Of a DNA stretch of 64,000 bases, positions 11,901-22,989 are shown piece by piece. A program made the translations under genes and the position numbers. The number at the start of each line of letters is the position of its first letter. Position 1 is the stretch's first letter. Origin of the DNA: Steinernema hermaphroditum. Its lineage: Eukaryota > Nematoda > Chromadorea > Rhabditida > Steinernematidae. The stretch covers positions 14,532,769-14,596,768 of the forward strand of contig CM059624.1 of NCBI GenBank assembly GCA_030435675.1. Reading direction: 5' to 3'. A model generated the notes under the pieces. That model made no database searches, was not told the DNA's origin, and saw only the letters and a program-made list of their open reading frames with translations.

Positions 11901-14900
11901 TAGGACAATTTGTCCATTGACATCTTTTCAAAGCCATTTCTGCTTCGCTCATACCTCTAAAGGATGCGGATTTCGTTAACGTCGCCACGTTGACCTTCGG
12001 AAATTACAGATGAGTGGTCCCTAGCGCGCTGTTGTTTGTTGTTCGGAGTTATTGGCATGTTCGGAACATGTAAGCCCAAAAGCATATGGTTGACAGAAAT
12101 GAGCAGACCAAAGGCTGATTGCTATATGCCGAAATAAGCCGAAAGCCGAAATAAGCCGAAATAATAAGAGGCTGCAGTTCCCTGGCGTTGTTCTAGGCCT
12201 TCCTGGCGTTCCAGGCCTTTCTGGTGTTCCTAGTCTCCCTGGTGTTCCAGGTGCTGGGGTGCTCTCCAGGCTTTGACCGAAAGGGATAAAAAGGTCCTCT
12301 TGCTTATTCGTTTAGTCCAGGCACAAATAAGAAGCGCAATAAGAATTAAGGCGATAATATTTGCTTCATTAGCCGGCGCTCTTTTCAGAAAAGACCCTTT
12401 GTGTTTTTGACGAATTTCTCATGAATTGCTCGCATTTCACAAAATATGAGTCATAGCTTGTGCGCAAGGGGCGTCACGTGATAGGCGCGATGATAGGCTG
12501 AAAGTCACGATAATCTTATTAGAAAAGTACTTCGCTACTCGCTATTTTCAAAGTCGCAACATCCCTCGACCCTAGACTCTAAAACTCAGAATAGTCGGAA
12601 AGGATGCGTTCCAAACATTCGAGAAGAAACACAATAGGGAGCCAATAGAAAACAGAGCCGACATTTCGTCTTTTTCTAATAACGCTCACGGTGAATCGTC
12701 GTTTCTGGTGAATCAAAGGATGACACAACTGGTCGCGCGCTCGACTTCTCCCCACAACGCAACAACTCTCTCTCTCTGTGTAACTCACTAGTGCGAGATG
12801 TACAAACGTCGACGTATTGCCAGAAGATGCAAGAAATTTGCGCCCTGTTGCTCGTCGAAAGTATATGAAGTTTGTTTGTTTCCTTTTGCCTTCAGAGTGC
12901 ACCAGAAAAAAAGGGTCTATGTCTATATTCTACTTTCATAAGATCCCTTGTATTAGGAAGTATTATAATACCTCTTTCCTGTTCTTATCATCTCGAAATG
13001 CTTTGCATTAGGAAGTATTCCAACCTTCATACCCTTATGTCATGGCCGCATTTTGATGTACAAATTTAGGAAGTGTTTCAACACCCCGGCGGTATGCCAT
13101 CGGATCCAGATGTTGTCATGGAAGGATACCTATTCAAACGGGCCAGCAACGCATTCAGATCATGGAATCGAAGATGGTTTCAAATAAAGGACAATAAGCT
13201 GGTAAACGACCATATACATATCAGTGTTATAATCTAAAATTTAGCTCTACTGCCATAGATGCTTGGACGAAGAGACGCCCACCGTGATGGAGGCCGACCT
13301 CAAACTTTGTCTTGTTAGGCCAGCGCCTCAGAATATTGAACGGGCTTGCTGCTTTGAGTTGGTCACCCCGACTAAGTATGTCAGTTTTCGTTGGCTTTGT
13401 TACTTTTTTCTCGTTATAGGAGTCATCTTTTACAAGCCGATTCCGATGCCCTCATGTTCGCCTGGATGAGGGCCCTCCAAAGAACCATCCAACACCTTCA
13501 CGAATCTGACGAACAAGTAGCTAAACCGAGGTCTGCCTCAAACGCTAACAACAGTGATAATGGATCGGATTCTGGTGCCCAAAACTGCACCATGTCCATC
13601 GACCAACTCTCCACATCGCCATCGTCCACTGGAGAATCGGCGGTAGTCCCGCCACGATCGTTCTTGGAGGAGCTTCGTCAAGTCCCCGGAAATGACTGCT
13701 GCGCCGACTGCTTCACGCCCGATGCAAAATGGGTTTCGCTGAATCTGGGTGTTGTGCTCTGCATTGAGTGCTGTGGCATCCACAGAAGTCTCGGAGTGCA
13801 AGTGTCCAAGGTTCGGTCGCTGACGATGGATTCGATCGAAGGCGATCAACGGAATGTGTTGCTGGGACTGGGGAATGAAGCTGTCAATGCGATATATCTG
13901 AAGTATCTGCCGCTGACAGATGTCGTGCCACCGGTGCCGAAACCCAATGCCACCAGGTAAGAACAGTCAGTCTGAGTACAGACGAGCCATTGTGGCATGG
14001 ATCCGTTCTTCGCAATTCCTTTGGCTGACTGATTACCCCAGTTTGCTGCAAGCCTAGTGGTAACCATGGTGCAAACTAGTCCCAATGAGTCATAACCACC
14101 TTTAAAATAGATCAAAATCTGGCACCAAGATGGCAGCAGAAGGCTATAGAGTTGACCATCAGTTGACATCCAGAGGCCTCTTGATTTCCCATAAAGTCCT
14201 TTAACAATATTTGTCAACGGCACAGCCTCATTTTACTCGTTTTTAGACCCGTTCGAGAAGCATGGATCCGTGCCAAGTACCTTGAAAAGCGATTCTCGCG
14301 TCCCGACACTGTCCGCGCCCTATCCTCCGCTCAAACTCGAAGCGAACACTTGACCCACAAGCCAAAGATCCCCTCGCTGAATGTGTCAGCTCAATGTAAG
14401 CCAAATGTTGTCAAAATTCACCATCATAATTACTCCCCTTCAGCTCCCCAACGATCGCAGTCGTGGTATAACCTATCCGAAGAACAGTCGTTCACAGTAG
14501 ATGTCGAATCCGATGAATCCCCAAGATCGACCACGTCCAGCGAGGTCAAGTGGCGATCCTCTCCTTCGCTCCATGGAAAGGGCGGCCTCTCGCCTCAATC
14601 GAAGCTTCTGCGACGGCCAAGTAAGTTCACAGATCTGGTACATAGTCCCACATAAGCGAGTTTAGTAGAGATATCGAGATTATCTTCATGCGGATCGGAC
14701 ACGAACCTCGGGGAGACCGATGAGACTACAGGTGCGTTAATACGTAACACGTTCTTAATTAACAACTGGTTTTTTGCAGGTGGCTATGGCGGAAGGGAAT
14801 TAGTGGACTCTGCGAAGCGAGGGGATTTGAAAGGGGTGCTGAGGCTGATCGCTAACGGGGTCGATATAAACACCACTTATCGGGGATCAACCGCGCTTCA

Positions 14901-15562
14901 TGCTGCTGTTGGTCAGGTAAGAGAGCCAAAATGATATCGGGGAAATATGATAAACAAATTGAATTAATGACAAAAGAAAAAGAAGGCTGTCAGCTCTAGC
15001 GGTCCCCGAGCTTAGTGGCAGTAAACCAGTGTTCCATAACTGTCTGTGTGGCTCATTGCGAGCGCGCTTCATTAGTAAGCGGTCGGAGTCGGTTCGATGC
15101 CGGCCTCTGTCCAGTATTTCCGCTGCATGAAACTTTTACTAAGCATACAGCAAAGAGAGTCTTTGATTTATTCCCGATTTCAGGCCCAGGCAGTAATGAT
15201 CGAATTCCTTATCCTGAACAGCGCAAAAATCAACATGGTCGACAGCCAGTTGGACTCTCCTCTCCACATAGCCGCACGGAAAGGTCATACATTGGCCGTA
15301 TGTCAACTAATGAAACGAGGAGCCGATAAGCATCTAAAAAATCATCACGGAAAGATACCTTTGGATCTGGCAGTCGATGGGAAATACGCTGACATCGTCA
15401 CTTTGTGAGTTCTCCCATTTACAATGTGCTAAACAAATTTTCAATTCTAGGCTGAGGATACACGACATGCGCGACGAATTCAACGAAGAGTTCAACAACC
15501 CAATGGACGAAACGGTGGACGACGTCATTTTGGACATCAAAAATCGCGCGGCAAAGACATAA
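8995..15562 (+). CDS. cnt-1: ArfGAP with BAR, PH and ankyrin repeats (ACAP/CNT-1 orthologue), 14 exons
   Basis: GTPase-activating protein for Arf small GTPases at endosomal and plasma membranes. Exons read as 8995-9065, 9957-10073, 10126-10302, 10346-10574, 11429-11599, 13070-13201, 13245-13375, 13420-13956, 14247-14395, 14444-14620, 14666-14731, 14780-14916, 15184-15404 and 15451-15562. All phases agree and give 808 aa, close to the family length. Residues ~1-255 form the BAR domain. The PH domain begins near 274 (VMEGYLFKRASNAFRSWNRR). An ArfGAP zinc finger starts near 437 with exact CX2CX16CX2C spacing (CADC...CIEC), followed by the arginine finger GIHRSLG. Ankyrin repeats cover ~655-770 (STALHAAVGQ, SPLHIAARKGHT). 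Intron 14396-14443 is 48 bp and could be retained in frame. In C. elegans the caspase CED-3 cleaves CNT-1 during apoptosis; the linker here carries an acidic VDVESDES stretch, but no cleavage site is proven. Confidence in identity is high; individual exon edges are less certain. Confidence 0.93.
10838..10912 (+). repeat. tRNA-like SINE head 3 (cnt-1 intron 4)
   Basis: TTGGCTGATTGGCAGTG, then GAGGGTTCGGTCCCCGG (B-box 10889-10900). A possible T-arm stem is present, but no full cloverleaf. Confidence 0.5.
12181..12264 (+). repeat. short collagen-like minisatellite in cnt-1 intron 5
   Basis: Four imperfect units around CCTGGCGTTCCAGGCCTT, which read as PGVPGL/PSLPGVPG in one frame. It lies inside a 1.47 kb intron, and no splice-consistent exon surrounds it. 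Next to it (12270-12305) is a second copy of the CTCCAGGCTTTGACCGAAA block first seen at 11709. Confidence 0.7.
15041..15113 (+). repeat. tRNA-like SINE head 4 (cnt-1 intron 12)
   Basis: TGTCTGTGTGGCTCATTGCG, then GTCGGTTCGATGCCGGCC (B-box 15091-15101); close to the 1052 copy. Confidence 0.6.
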
Positions 15563-16506
15563 TAGCATTTCCGCTTAGTTTGTACATATCGGTCTCGTTT
15601 GCCTTATGCCTCTCTACCCTTTTTCCCCGTGTGGCTTCAGAGATTTAATCTAATTGTAGTCTAGATCAGTGACCATACGAGTTCTACATCGCATAATGTG
15701 TTTGTATATTTTCAGAACGCAGAAAACAAAGTATTATGTGTACAAATAAAAGGTAAAAACGGTGAAAATAGGAAGAACCACATCTCGCAATAGTTCTACA
15801 ATCGATATTCGGTTGCAATGCGTGTGTCCACAAAAGACCGGAATTTGATTTTGCTGTTGGGTTGTTAATGGGTCAAATATCTTTATTTTCTCGCTGTTCA
15901 CGCTCACCATTGTTGACAATGCAGGGGGAGGACCGTCACTGAAATGCAATGGTTCCTGCAAAGATCGTCTTCTCAAAAGATATGGTATACAGACGATGCG
16001 TGCTTCTTGATTCACAAGGGAACAGGAACATTTCCCAGGACTTCTCCGAATCCGTGTTCCATAAGCTCAACTCATTGACCCCTGGTTTTATCTGTATTTT
16101 CGAAGGACAATCTTTTCCCTTATTTTTTTCCCTTACGTCGCGGCTCCATAGGAATCAAATCTTTGCCTGTTCCACTTACGGAAGCCGACACAGCATCAAA
16201 GTAGAACGAGATGATTCCGGGCATCAGAGAGGCGAGCTGATTGACTCACCAGAGCGCGCGCAAACTAATGGCATCGGCGTCTTCAGCCCCCGTGCCGAAG
16301 AAAGGAGAGAATCACTGACTATGGTGATCTTCTTTTTTGTACATTATGAGATGCCTCTGAGTCAAGAATCATACAATGCCAGCTCTAGAAACTAGCGATC
16401 ACTCACAACATTTACTGACATGACACACAGGACCACAACCACACAACACATTATATCGATAAAAGTGGAATTTTAAACACGATTAATCAGAAATACAACT
16501 TTTCGT
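15563..16506. other. convergent 3' flanks of cnt-1 and the CaaX gene
   Basis: AATAAA at 15745 is the likely cnt-1 poly(A) signal. A 148-codon plus-strand frame at 15949-16395 has no recognisable domain, and I do not call it. Confidence 0.5.
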
Positions 16507-17003
16507 TTACATGATAGCACAAACTTTGGTCCGCGATCTCTTGATCCTGCGTGAGTCATCCGCGTAGCTGTCTCTGATGACCGTCTGCCGGCCATCCTTC
16601 TTCTTTTTCTTCTTCTTCTTGCGCTCTTCCTTTCTGTACTCGGACCCTTTCTTCTCTATCTTCTGATCACCCTTCTTCTTGGCTATTTCCTTGTCCAGGC
16701 GCTGCTGCTCGTAGATCTCCCTCAGCTCCTCCTCTTCCGAACTGGTCGTACGTTTATCGTGGGTCAATGGCTGTAAGTGATCCATCAAGATTTGAACACA
16801 TAAAAGTATGAGTAGTAAAGCAGCCACCAAATTTGGTAAACGAAAATTTAGGTCACCTCTTAGGCTTAACTAACCTTTTTATTCAAATACGGACCACTGG
16901 AGCTCTTCTTCAATGGCGAGCCATGGATGGCGGCCTTGGACATTTGCACAGCGGCAGCGATCTCCGAATTAGTGTGGACGATCTTCTGAGGTGACGCGGT
17001 CAT
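16507..17003 (-). CDS. lysine-rich small protein with C-terminal CaaX box, two exons
   Basis: I do not recognise the family. Exon 1 is 17003-16875 and exon 2 is 16770-16507; both are in frame and give 130 aa. The intron of 104 bp has a GTTAG donor and a CTTACAG acceptor. The first third contains several Ser and Lys residues (HGSPLKKSSSGPYLNK). The middle is a charged helix, probably a coiled coil (SEEEELREIYEQQRLDKEIA). A strongly basic run of eight lysines follows. The last residues are KVCAIM, a CaaX motif whose terminal Met is typical of farnesylation in known substrates. A basic tract upstream of a prenyl cysteine is a common second membrane signal, so I infer a peripheral membrane protein on the cytoplasmic face. 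It is convergent with cnt-1. A candidate acceptor (CCAATTCAG) lies about 30 bp upstream of the ATG. The function is unknown. Confidence 0.7.
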
Positions 17004-17529
17004 TGTGATCACTGGACTCACGGACAAAAACGCTGAATTGGAGCGTTGTGAAAATAATGAATGCGGCGGCAGCCTTTATGTACAGTATCGGGAGGAAGTG
17101 GCCTATGAGCCCATCCGGCAAATATTTTGATACTTTGAGGCGTGCTTGTTTTTTCGCCTACTGAGATCTAAGTGATATGGGCTAATTGACGGGAATTGGA
17201 GACGTCGGACAGGAAATGGTTGCACTGAATAATCGCTCCGGATGAGTGAGCTTCCTGTGAAGGAACGAAGATCTACGGACTTATCGCTAAGTAGTGTGTC
17301 GAATGGCAGAGATCACGGATATGTCTGTGGGCATATGCTGTAGTGTGTTGGTTGAAGTAGACATAGAAGTTTGGGGTGCTTCTCCGATGATCGCGGACAC
17401 GGATGAGATTTTAGGCTGCTGGCGAGTGAAAGCTATTTAGGTTACTCATTTCTGCGGATGGCCCAACATCCAGGCTTGGCTTAGGCTCTAGCTTCGGGTC
17501 ATTTAGGATTATTCACCAACGGACCGACG

Positions 17530-17622
17530 AAAGAATGTGAGAAACTGTGCACCAGTTCCCAGCGAAAACATTACCGATAGTTCGATCGCTTGCCAGTGAC
17601 TGTAGATTGGATGTATTCATGC
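17530..17622 (+). pseudogene. fragment of the F-box-like family (KTLPIVRSLASDCRL segment)
   Basis: About 90 bp align with the region of the intact paralogues that encodes the conserved KTLP-IR--A-DC block, best with the gene at 40370. The reading frame preserves MHQFPAKTLPIVRSLASDCR. No start or upstream module precedes it, and similarity stops abruptly at about 17622, where unrelated repeat sequence begins. It is a relic rather than a gene. Confidence 0.7.
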
Positions 17623-17800
17623 TGCGACAGGGATTCGGTCTGCGACAACTCACCGCGCTACAACTCGCCGCGGGGACAATAAAATGCCGGCTTATGGCCA
17701 CTCCTTTTCCAACTGACAAGGGAAGTACACAACATGACCCCCGCCGATTTCGCTGAAACTTTGTATACTAGTGGGTCTTTCCAAGAGTAGTAACCGTGCA
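17623..17800. repeat. repeat insertion inside the F-box-like remnant
   Basis: This stretch separates the two family fragments. It contains ACAACTCACCGC and CAACTCGCCGCGG motifs found again in the arms of the 22990-23760 element. At 17715-17785 it has a version of the AAGG...CCGCCGAT...GCTGAAA repeat seen near 57 and 59 kb. It is a composite of at least two dispersed repeats. Confidence 0.45.
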
Positions 17801-18048
17801 AAAAATTTGCTGCCCATACCGGGTAGATTTCGAGAAAAATTTACTTCTAAATTTGCTATTATGTGTGTTATGTAGTTCCGATACAAGCGTGATTTGCGCC
17901 CCGGACATTTGCGCCCCAAACACTGATGGCTTTCAGCGTCTTCAGGAAAAACGTGGTGGAACCTTTCTGACGCTACCCACCGTGGCTTTCACTGCTTTTT
18001 TTTTCGCGCATTTCAGGTTTGAACCAAGCTTATAAATACTTTGATGTG

Positions 18049-18528
18049 ACGACAACATCGCCCAAAAAGACCACTGCACATGTTACTATTAGTGACTGCA
18101 CATTAGATGTAATTGGGAGCGCCCCCCATGCACGCAAACTCTGTGACGTCATGTTTGATGGACTGAAGGAATGCAATGGCCTATCGAACATCACAGTCGA
18201 CAACCTGCCGGGCATCGGTGTTTATAGCCATGGAGAAAAGTGCCATGAATTCATAAGACGTCAGATCGAATTCGGTAATTTGAGAAAACTTCGTTTATCG
18301 GGTAACACTGCATGGCCAGCCGACTTCCAACAATTATTCAAAGTTTTCGTGAAATCACTAAAATTCACTGGACTTGTGGACTTCTATCTTCGAGGGAGTC
18401 CCTTATTTCCCTGGGATGATTTGAGATCTCTCTACCCACAATTCGCGTTCATTCCGGACGGCTGGTCATCTCAAGGCTCAGCGTTAGCTAACACAGACAA
18501 AGAAGACGTTAAAGATCTTTGTTTATGA
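18049..18528 (+). pseudogene. truncated and internally deleted F-box-like family member
   Basis: An open frame of about 160 codons matches the second half of the intact paralogues: FDGLKECNGLSNI, GEKCHEFIRRQIEFG, TAWPADFQQLFKVFVKS, SPLFPWDDLRSLYPQFAFIP. The F-box-like N-terminal half is missing and so is the TATA-bearing upstream module. Relative to the full-length genes about 30 residues are lost after FVKS, where the others read LDFDMVTCVFDRFF. The frame is otherwise intact up to its stop, so it decayed recently or is a short functional derivative. The 3' flank at ~18707-18745 resembles the 3' flanks of the 49680 and 51672 genes, showing that it arose by duplication of a genomic segment rather than by retroposition. 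Confidence 0.7.
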
Positions 18529-19726
18529 CGGTAATTTTATTTTAAGAAGTTCGTAGCTACGAGTGGAATGCACTCCATAGGAAAACCAATACGAATTGGT
18601 CTACCGCAACAACTGAAGAACTAAAGCATTCGTTTATTTTGTGAAAACCACATAGAAATAAAAGTATGTTGAACGTAATTGTCTGCTAGGGAAAAGCGTG
18701 AAACTAACTTCTTATCTTCCGGGGCAGAACTGGCCGAGAGTCGTGATGAAGATCGTACAGAGTCGGTGCATAACTAATGGGGATTTTTGTTTGTTTTATT
18801 CGGTAAGAGTGATCCTGAAACAGTACAGATGCGATGAGCAACTCCATAGCCTGTTTACCTGTGCTGATGACGGCCTATGGAGAGTTTAAAATTGTCTGAA
18901 TGCCCTTTATAATATATCGTTGTTCGCATTGCAATTCCACACAAGAGAAGGTTGTGTACGTTTGATCACAGAAGGTAGCTCATAGATTTACTGTTGAATC
19001 ATAGAACTTACGGTCACAACATAACACACTGAGAATATCGTTGTCCAAAGAAGAACTCGATTTCCAAGTTACTTTGCTTTAATTCTTTACTTTAACTGAG
19101 TTCGCTCTTGTTCGTCGTTACTGATCCGGGTCCGATGTCCGGAACAGCACCATCGTTTCCAAACTCCTAAAATGCGGGAATGATGCCGACCCAGATGTGA
19201 GCAACGGTAGCAACGGGCTTGCCAACCGATTGGAATGGCCGATCCGATCCGTTCGTGAGTGACCATCTCTGTGTCGAATCGCGTGCGACAGAACCCGTTC
19301 TTGACGCATGCAGAAGATCTTGTTATTTTGCTGAGTGACGGTAACGGTAACCATCGGGGAATAAGATGAAAAATGGTGGAATAAACCATGGACAGGGCAT
19401 AGAATGAGACATGAATGGGGATGAGCATGGAGCAGAACAGGGCATGAGCATGAAGCACTAAGCAATAAGATTATCGGCCACCGAAGGCGGCCGATAATCG
19501 GTGTCATGCAAGGCGTAATGCCTTTGAGTCGTGAATAAAGTCAAAGTCAAAGTCAAAGACGGTAAACTGTTAATTGTACACCGTCTCGTGTTTTATCAGT
19601 GGGCGAGCATTGTATCCACTTTGGGCCTTGATCCACTTCGTCACTCTGGACGAACGATCATCACTTTACCGCGGAAACTTAGACCGACAACACCCGGGTT
19701 GTCGCGAGCTAGCTCGGGTTGACGTA
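18529..19726. other. no gene; hairpin and short repeats
   Basis: 18700-18745 is a relic of the F-box-like gene 3' flank. A perfect 11 bp hairpin, GATTATCGGCC/GGCCGATAATC, lies at 19471-19501, followed by GGTGTCATGCAAGGCGTAA, which recurs inverted at 22720-22745. AGTCAA repeats four times near 19540. Confidence 0.5.
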
Positions 19727-20383
19727 CAGTGGCGGCCATCTAAATAGGCGCATCTCTGAGGTAAAGTTCCAATTGCCGATTTGCTCTAGATTTTCAAAGG
19801 CTGGAACTAAACCGAAGGCAGTTTCAGATGTGCAATTTATCAGGCTACAAAAAAGCTCTTATATATTTTCCGTTCAGGACCCACCATGCAGACAGGGAAT
19901 ACATTCGGCCGACTCAGATTTGGCGCAGCCATATAAATAGGCGCACCTGAAGTTCCACTATTTTCTGTGTGTTTTTCTGATGAATTTTTCGGCTGGTTTC
20001 GTTTTATTCTTTATGCAATGCTATTTCTGCTGTCAATTTTGTATTTAATTTCATCAGAACAGGGGAAGAGGTTAACATATCACTGCCACGGCTCCTCTTG
20101 TTAAGTGTGCCTTCTTCTCCCCCACAGCAGTCATCGCCGCCCCGCCTACACTCGCCATCGCCCGTCCGCCGCCGCCAGTCTCCGCCGCCGCCGCTCGCCG
20201 TCTTCGATGGTAGAAAACTAGGCCTAGCCAAAGTAAATCCGACGGGAACCGAACCACCGACCCCGACGGGAACCGAACCCCTTTTTTCGGTCTGCCTTCG
20301 AGATCCATACGATGTTCCTATCGAAATAGATGGCCCTTTTTATGGCTTGAGCATCCTAACGGCACTCTCCAGGTTTCCTCCGT

Positions 20384-20490
20384 TATTCTACACTGTATTC
20401 ACAGTGTTTCGTGCAACCCATTCCGAGATTTTCAGTTTCTCGGCGATTCTTCTCCGGGAAGTATCCTCGTTCTTCGGCGTGTTGGCATGG
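20384..20490 (-). pseudogene. relic of a Tc1-like transposase helix-turn-helix
   Basis: The minus strand between the inverted arms encodes RRRIAEKLKISEWVARNTVN followed by a stop. This matches the general pattern of the second DNA-binding helix-turn-helix in Tc1-family transposases (R-IA--L-IS---VR--). Nothing resembling the DDE catalytic domain is visible, so the copy is dead. The match is from pattern memory only. Confidence 0.45.
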
Positions 20491-20823
20491 GTACGCTTTT
20501 AGGGCGTTATATTTTTACCTCTTCCCATGTTTTAAATATATTGAACGATATTGACATTGTCAAAGACACAGTATAAAGAATAAAACGAAACCAGGCGAAA
20601 AATTCATCAAAGAACGCACAGAAAACAGTTGACCTCCAGGTGCGCCTATTTATATGGCCGCGCCAAATCTGAGTCGGCCGAATGTATTACATTCTTTGTC
20701 TGCATGGTGGGTCCCGAACGGAAAATAAATAATAGTATTTTGTGGCCTGATAAATTCCCTATCTAGTAGGTGCCAAGTTTTTGGCGCAACTTTGAATATT
20801 CAGGGTAAAGCGGCAATTGGAAC

Positions 20824-20918
20824 TTTACCTAAGGGGTGCGCCTTTACCTAAGGGGTGCGCCTTTACCTAAGGGGTGCGCCTTTACCTGAGGGGTGCGCCT
20901 TTACCTGAGGGGTGCGCG
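20824..20918 (+). repeat. five tandem copies of a 19 bp unit
   Basis: The unit is TTTACCTAAGGGGTGCGCC, repeated five times with A/G changes in the later copies. The unit resembles the terminal part of the adjacent transposon arm (GGTAAAGTTCC...TGCGCC in reverse), so it probably expanded from the element end. Confidence 0.9.
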
Positions 20919-21337
20919 GTCTCCGCCGGCGACTCCCCCCACGCAGTACATTGATGGGGCGGAGCGTTGCTCGCTCATCGTCAGGCAAAAGACGGGAAAG
21001 TCGAGTCGTTGGTTGGCGACGACCCATCTCCACTGAAGTGAGGCCATGGTAAGATTATTCTTTTTTAGGGATTATTTTTTTAGGGATATTCTTTGTTTAG
21101 GTGTATCCGTGCAGAATGTTTCTCAGAATCACCATCCTAAGTAATGACTATTCTGCTATTTTGTTAGAGCGTTACGATTGCCTTTCTCTCATTGCTGTGC
21201 TTCGAAAACGCGTTCGAATTTCCATATTTAGAATGTCATTGTATGCTGTGGTGAAATAAATTGCTACAGATCGCTTTCGCTTTATTCGGTGGATCCCGAC
21301 GAGTCCCTTTCCCTAACTTTTGTCCGAAGGAGTTGAG

Positions 21338-22357
21338 ATGGATCGACGTCGCGTTAAGGACGGAATAATCAAGCGGTATCAGAATGCGCTTATCGGAAGT
21401 AGATGGAAAAACACCTACGCTGTTTTGTATTCCGATTCAACCTTCGCGTGGTACGATAGAGAGGTAAGTCAGCTTGTGTGCGGCAAGCCAAACACGTGCT
21501 TGTATAGGGAGGTTCCAATGTAGGAAGTGTATTGCTCAAAGACATTTCTCCCCACATTCGCGTCGGACAACAGTGCGGCCAACTGCCAGGTAGCGGTTCG
21601 ACACAAAGCACCGATGCATCGAAAACAGGACTAGTTGGTCTTTCGTTAAACAGTGCTTAATACTCACAGTAGCTATCTGAATGCATGGTTTGCAGTTCCT
21701 CGTCCCAACATCCCTAATGAATATTCGATATACCATTTGGTTGCCGTCGGATCGAACACTTCAGCGGAGAGATTCTTCTGGTTCCTCTGCTCTTCAGATG
21801 AAGATTTCAATTCGTGGCACTCCCAAATAGTGACTACGGTTCTTAACTGCCTTTCACCTCAAATAACTACGCCAACTCGATCGATTCCTCAGACGCCCTC
21901 TACGCCACTACTACCTATCGGCTTTGAACATCTGAACAACCGAGGTGCGTCTTGGAGCTGAACAGAGCTGCATGGCATGGCACTGAAAAAAGCTTTTACT
22001 TTTCCAGTTCAAACAACCGTTTCAACCAACCCATCCGAGACCTATCAACCGCACGTCAGCAGACCAACGTATCCTCTCCGAGACAGCATGCCATCGCCCA
22101 ACGCACCATCGCATCTTCAGCTTTCCACATCATCGTCGTCTCCTCAGCCACCCCTCCCTCCCAACGCACATCTGCCGGCCCCGCCGCAATCCCAAAGCAG
22201 CACTTCGAATACTAGCAACAGCGATGCGTCTCCTAGCCCCAAAAAGAAGGGCGTTATGTCCAAATTTTTCGGAGGTGCTCGAACACTCGCACCCGTAGTG
22301 ACCGTCGGCGTGCAGCTTGGTAAATTAGGCGGAGCCGTCTACGAACTGACGAGTTAA
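21338..22357 (+). CDS. PH-domain protein, evectin/PLEKHB-like, four exons
   Basis: Exons 21338-21463, 21508-21589, 21696-21944 and 22008-22357 join in phase to give 268 aa. I chose the ATG at 21338; an upstream in-frame TTG is not a likely start. Residues ~8-130 form one PH domain: GIIKRYQNALIGSRWKN in the first strands, VLLKDISPHIRVGQQCG in the middle, and FWFLCSSDEDFNSWHSQI in the closing helix. PH domains bind phosphoinositides or phosphatidylserine; the RVGQQC segment recalls evectins of recycling endosomes. A Ser/Pro-rich linker of about 90 residues follows. The C-terminus is basic and then hydrophobic (KKKGVMSKFFGG, then TLAPVVTVGVQLG), perhaps a membrane-inserting tail. The transcript likely ends after 22550, where AATAAA occurs. 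The PH call is firm; the subfamily is tentative. Confidence 0.85.
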
Positions 22358-22989
22358 GCCTTATCTGGCTAATTTGGCATGCACACTTTTTGTTATTTTG
22401 AGTCTCGTCTTAACCTCATCGCCACTACGCCTCAGCTCTTCTCGACGAAGAGCTGATATATTTTGAGCACATAAAAAAGAGAAAATGTATAAAAAATGCA
22501 AAATCTTAAAAAAAAACAAAAAAAAAACTTATAAATGTATTTTGTAGAAGTGAATAAATACATTATCCGGCAAGACGCTGTAGCTACTTCATTATTGGTT
22601 TTGCCTTCTTCGTGATGGGGAATATATTAATGCGATGGGGAATGTTGTAGATCATGTGGTCAACGCTTTATCCTTCGCTGTGACACATAGATATTCAAGA
22701 TTTTACCTCATGAATCAAAGGCGTTACGCCTTGCATGACACCGAATGAGAGACAAAACAGAGGATATCAGTTTACAGCCGGCTTCATCCCTGTCGTCGCT
22801 TTGATGCCAAACCGGTGGGTTGCGATGCGCTTCAGAGGACATCTGGAAATCGGCAGACAGATAGATAACACTGGTTAACACAAGAGATACTAGCAAAAAA
22901 CGAAAAGATTCAATAGGAGTCACGTTTGCTCAACACTCGCGAGATCCGAGAATATCTCCAATTCGACACGAGGTGATGACCGAAGCAGG

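Larger units (their letters stand above)
19727..20918. mobile_element. Tc1/mariner-like element with ~280 bp inverted arms, degenerate
   Basis: The left arm 19727-20013 starts after a TA with CAGTGGCGGCCAT, as in the MITE at 41710. The right arm, about 20575-20850, is its inverted copy: CGGCCGACTCAGATTTGGCGC on the left pairs with its complement at ~20660-20680, and both arms carry the TATAAATAGGCGCAC motif. The right terminus is not intact. It runs into five 19 bp tandem units (20824-20918), so the outer right TIR was lost or overwritten. The interior holds a relic transposase segment on the minus strand. Confidence 0.7.

Noticed and set aside
15949..16395. 148-codon plus-strand ORF after cnt-1
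   Set aside because: No domain, mixed composition, and located between convergent 3' ends; probably chance.
20098..20502. 134-codon plus-strand ORF inside the Tc1-like element as cargo gene
   Set aside because: Its second half is the antisense of a transposase-like segment and its first half is Ser/Pro-rich low complexity.
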